Source: a virus
Reading direction: 5' to 3' (one strand)
DNA length: 21,072 bases
IMG/VR virus record: IMGVR_UViG_3300025697_000177
Coordinates: 1 to 21,072 of that record
Shown here: piece after piece, positions 20,573 through 21,072 of the stretch
Layout of the letters: every line of letters starts with the position of its first letter
How positions within the stretch are numbered: the first letter of the stretch is position 1
Made by a program: the position numbers and the translations under genes
The notes under the pieces: generated by a model
Told to the model about the DNA's origin: nothing
What the model saw: only the letters and a program-made list of their open reading frames with translations
Database searches by the model: none

Positions 20573-20740
20573 GCCCCCATGGCTCAATGGATAGAGCGAG
20601 TCTCCACTAATATTTGACATAAATATGGTTGCGAGTTCGAGTCCCGTCCCTTTTTCTTATATCGAATGAAAATGAATGAAATTAAATTACTAAATTAAAG
20701 CGATGGTCTGCTAAGCCTTAGGTAGTCGCATATCGGGGGC
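20573..20740 (+). other. tRNA-like element with scrambled domain order
   Basis: The plus strand starts with GCCCCCA TG GCTC AATGGATA GAGC G, a good acceptor 5' half and D-arm (A-box TGGCTCAATGG exact). The matching acceptor 3' half is GGGGGC at 20735-20740, 168 bases away, not the usual 75-90. In between come a T-arm-like segment (GCGAG TTCGAGT CCCGT, 20631-20647) and then, after an AT-rich spacer, an anticodon arm resembling a serine GCU tRNA (GGTCTGCTAAGCC, 20705-20717). In a normal tRNA the anticodon arm precedes the T-arm. If the two segments are exchanged, a molecule of about 86 nt, class II size, results. A long-range pairing ATAT(GGTT)GCGA (20623-20634) with TCGCATAT (20726-20733) supports folding of the present order. 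Could be a permuted or degraded tRNA. Confidence 0.4.
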
Positions 20741-20779
20741 ATGTTAGGTATAATTTATTATTAATTACAAAGTAATGAA

Positions 20780-20977
20780 CTAAAAAATAAGAAAGTTTTT
20801 ACCACCAGCAAGATATCGTTCTAAATCGTGAACATATACTCCTTCAAGATAAGAAGCTTGTGCTTCCATCCACCCCATAAATTCCTTATATCTTTTTTTC
20901 CCAAAAACTCTTTCAAGTTCTTCCCAAGAAATATATCTTTTAATTTGAAAATCATTTATTGTAAGCTCTTTTTTCAT
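20780..20977 (-). CDS. Hypothetical protein, 65 residues
   Basis: The core ISWEELERVFGKKRYKEFMGW is a helical WE-E-x-x-V-F-GKKR motif seen in small hypothetical proteins of many phages, followed by GVYVHDLERYLAGGKNF. The length and layout are those of a complete small protein. ATG 20977 lies just after the stop of the partial upstream gene (20980). Function unknown. Confidence 0.65.
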   Translation of the reverse strand: MKKELTINDFQIKRYISWEELERVFGKKRYKEFMGWMEAQASYLEGVYVHDLERYLAGGKNFLIF

Positions 20978-20979
20978 GA

Positions 20980-21072
20980 TTATAATTTATTAATCTTCAT
21001 ATATAAATTTGTTAGTCGTGATGTGGGCGTTCCTTCTTTTCGTGCCATGAGAAGCTCATCTACTACTAGCTT
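20980..21072 (-). CDS. C-terminal end of an unidentified gene (5' part outside window)
   Basis: Open from the right edge; 30 codons ending KINKL and TAA at 20980. The visible part reads KLVVDELLMARKEG and then TPTSRLTNLYMKI, a short basic helix-rich tail. It is in the same direction as the structural genes and ends 2 bases before the 65-residue ORF starts. Nothing in the fragment identifies it; by position a terminase or other packaging protein would be possible but this is a guess. Confidence 0.5.
   Translation of the reverse strand, partial: KLVVDELLMARKEGTPTSRLTNLYMKINKL

Noticed and set aside
20573-20740. tmRNA or group I intron-split tRNA
   Set aside because: No tmRNA 5' signature or tag ORF fits, and the extra sequence is far too short for a group I intron and is not confined to the anticodon loop.

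Overview
This window looks like part of the structural region of a tailed double-stranded DNA phage or prophage (Caudoviricetes type) with an HK97-type head. The DNA is AT-rich, the proteins are Lys/Glu/Asn-rich, and nearly every gene is on the minus strand, packed with ATGA/TAATG overlaps, so it reads right to left. TAA, TAG and TGA all act as stops, so the standard bacterial code fits. The promoters I can see are sigma70-like. The host cannot be named from this sequence; the style (few strong Shine-Dalgarno sites, many AT-rich leaders) fits an uncultivated low-GC bacterium.

Layout in transcription order (right to left): a partial gene and small hypotheticals (21072-20181), with a tRNA-like element on the opposite strand (20573-20740); an HNH homing endonuclease (20132-19392); a GT4-type glycosyltransferase interrupted by a 441-residue intein with a LAGLIDADG endonuclease (19348-17039); a mini membrane protein; a second GT4-like enzyme and a 71-residue protein; a promoter with a DnaA-box match (15836-15799); then portal, head morphogenesis protein fused to an ADP-ribosyltransferase-like domain, a 54-residue ORF, a second promoter with phased A-tracts, prohead protease with a long charged tail, HK97 major capsid protein and a 79-residue protein. 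After a structured 200-bp intergenic region comes a run of sugar- and methyl-transfer genes: GT2, radical SAM/SPASM, three further GT-A-like proteins, two methyltransferases, and a GT2 with a zinc-ribbon insert flanked by two HNH genes. The left end is a structural/tail-type protein whose C-terminal half is a strict Ser-X-Ser-X repeat running out of the window.

Three things stand out. (1) A glycosylation island sits inside the virion operon and ends directly on a serine-every-second-residue protein, an arrangement reminiscent of serine-rich-repeat glycoprotein loci; I propose, as inference, that the phage O-glycosylates its own surface protein. (2) Mobile endonucleases have targeted the glycosyltransferase genes repeatedly: an intein in a GT4 active-site motif, and three free-standing HNH genes, each bracketed by a short direct repeat or duplicated gene segment derived from the adjacent glycosyltransferase gene. 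(3) An RNA-like element on the plus strand contains tRNA parts (acceptor, D-arm, T-arm, a GCU anticodon arm) in a scrambled order.

No terminase, tape-measure, integrase, lysis enzyme or replication gene is recognisable in the window.
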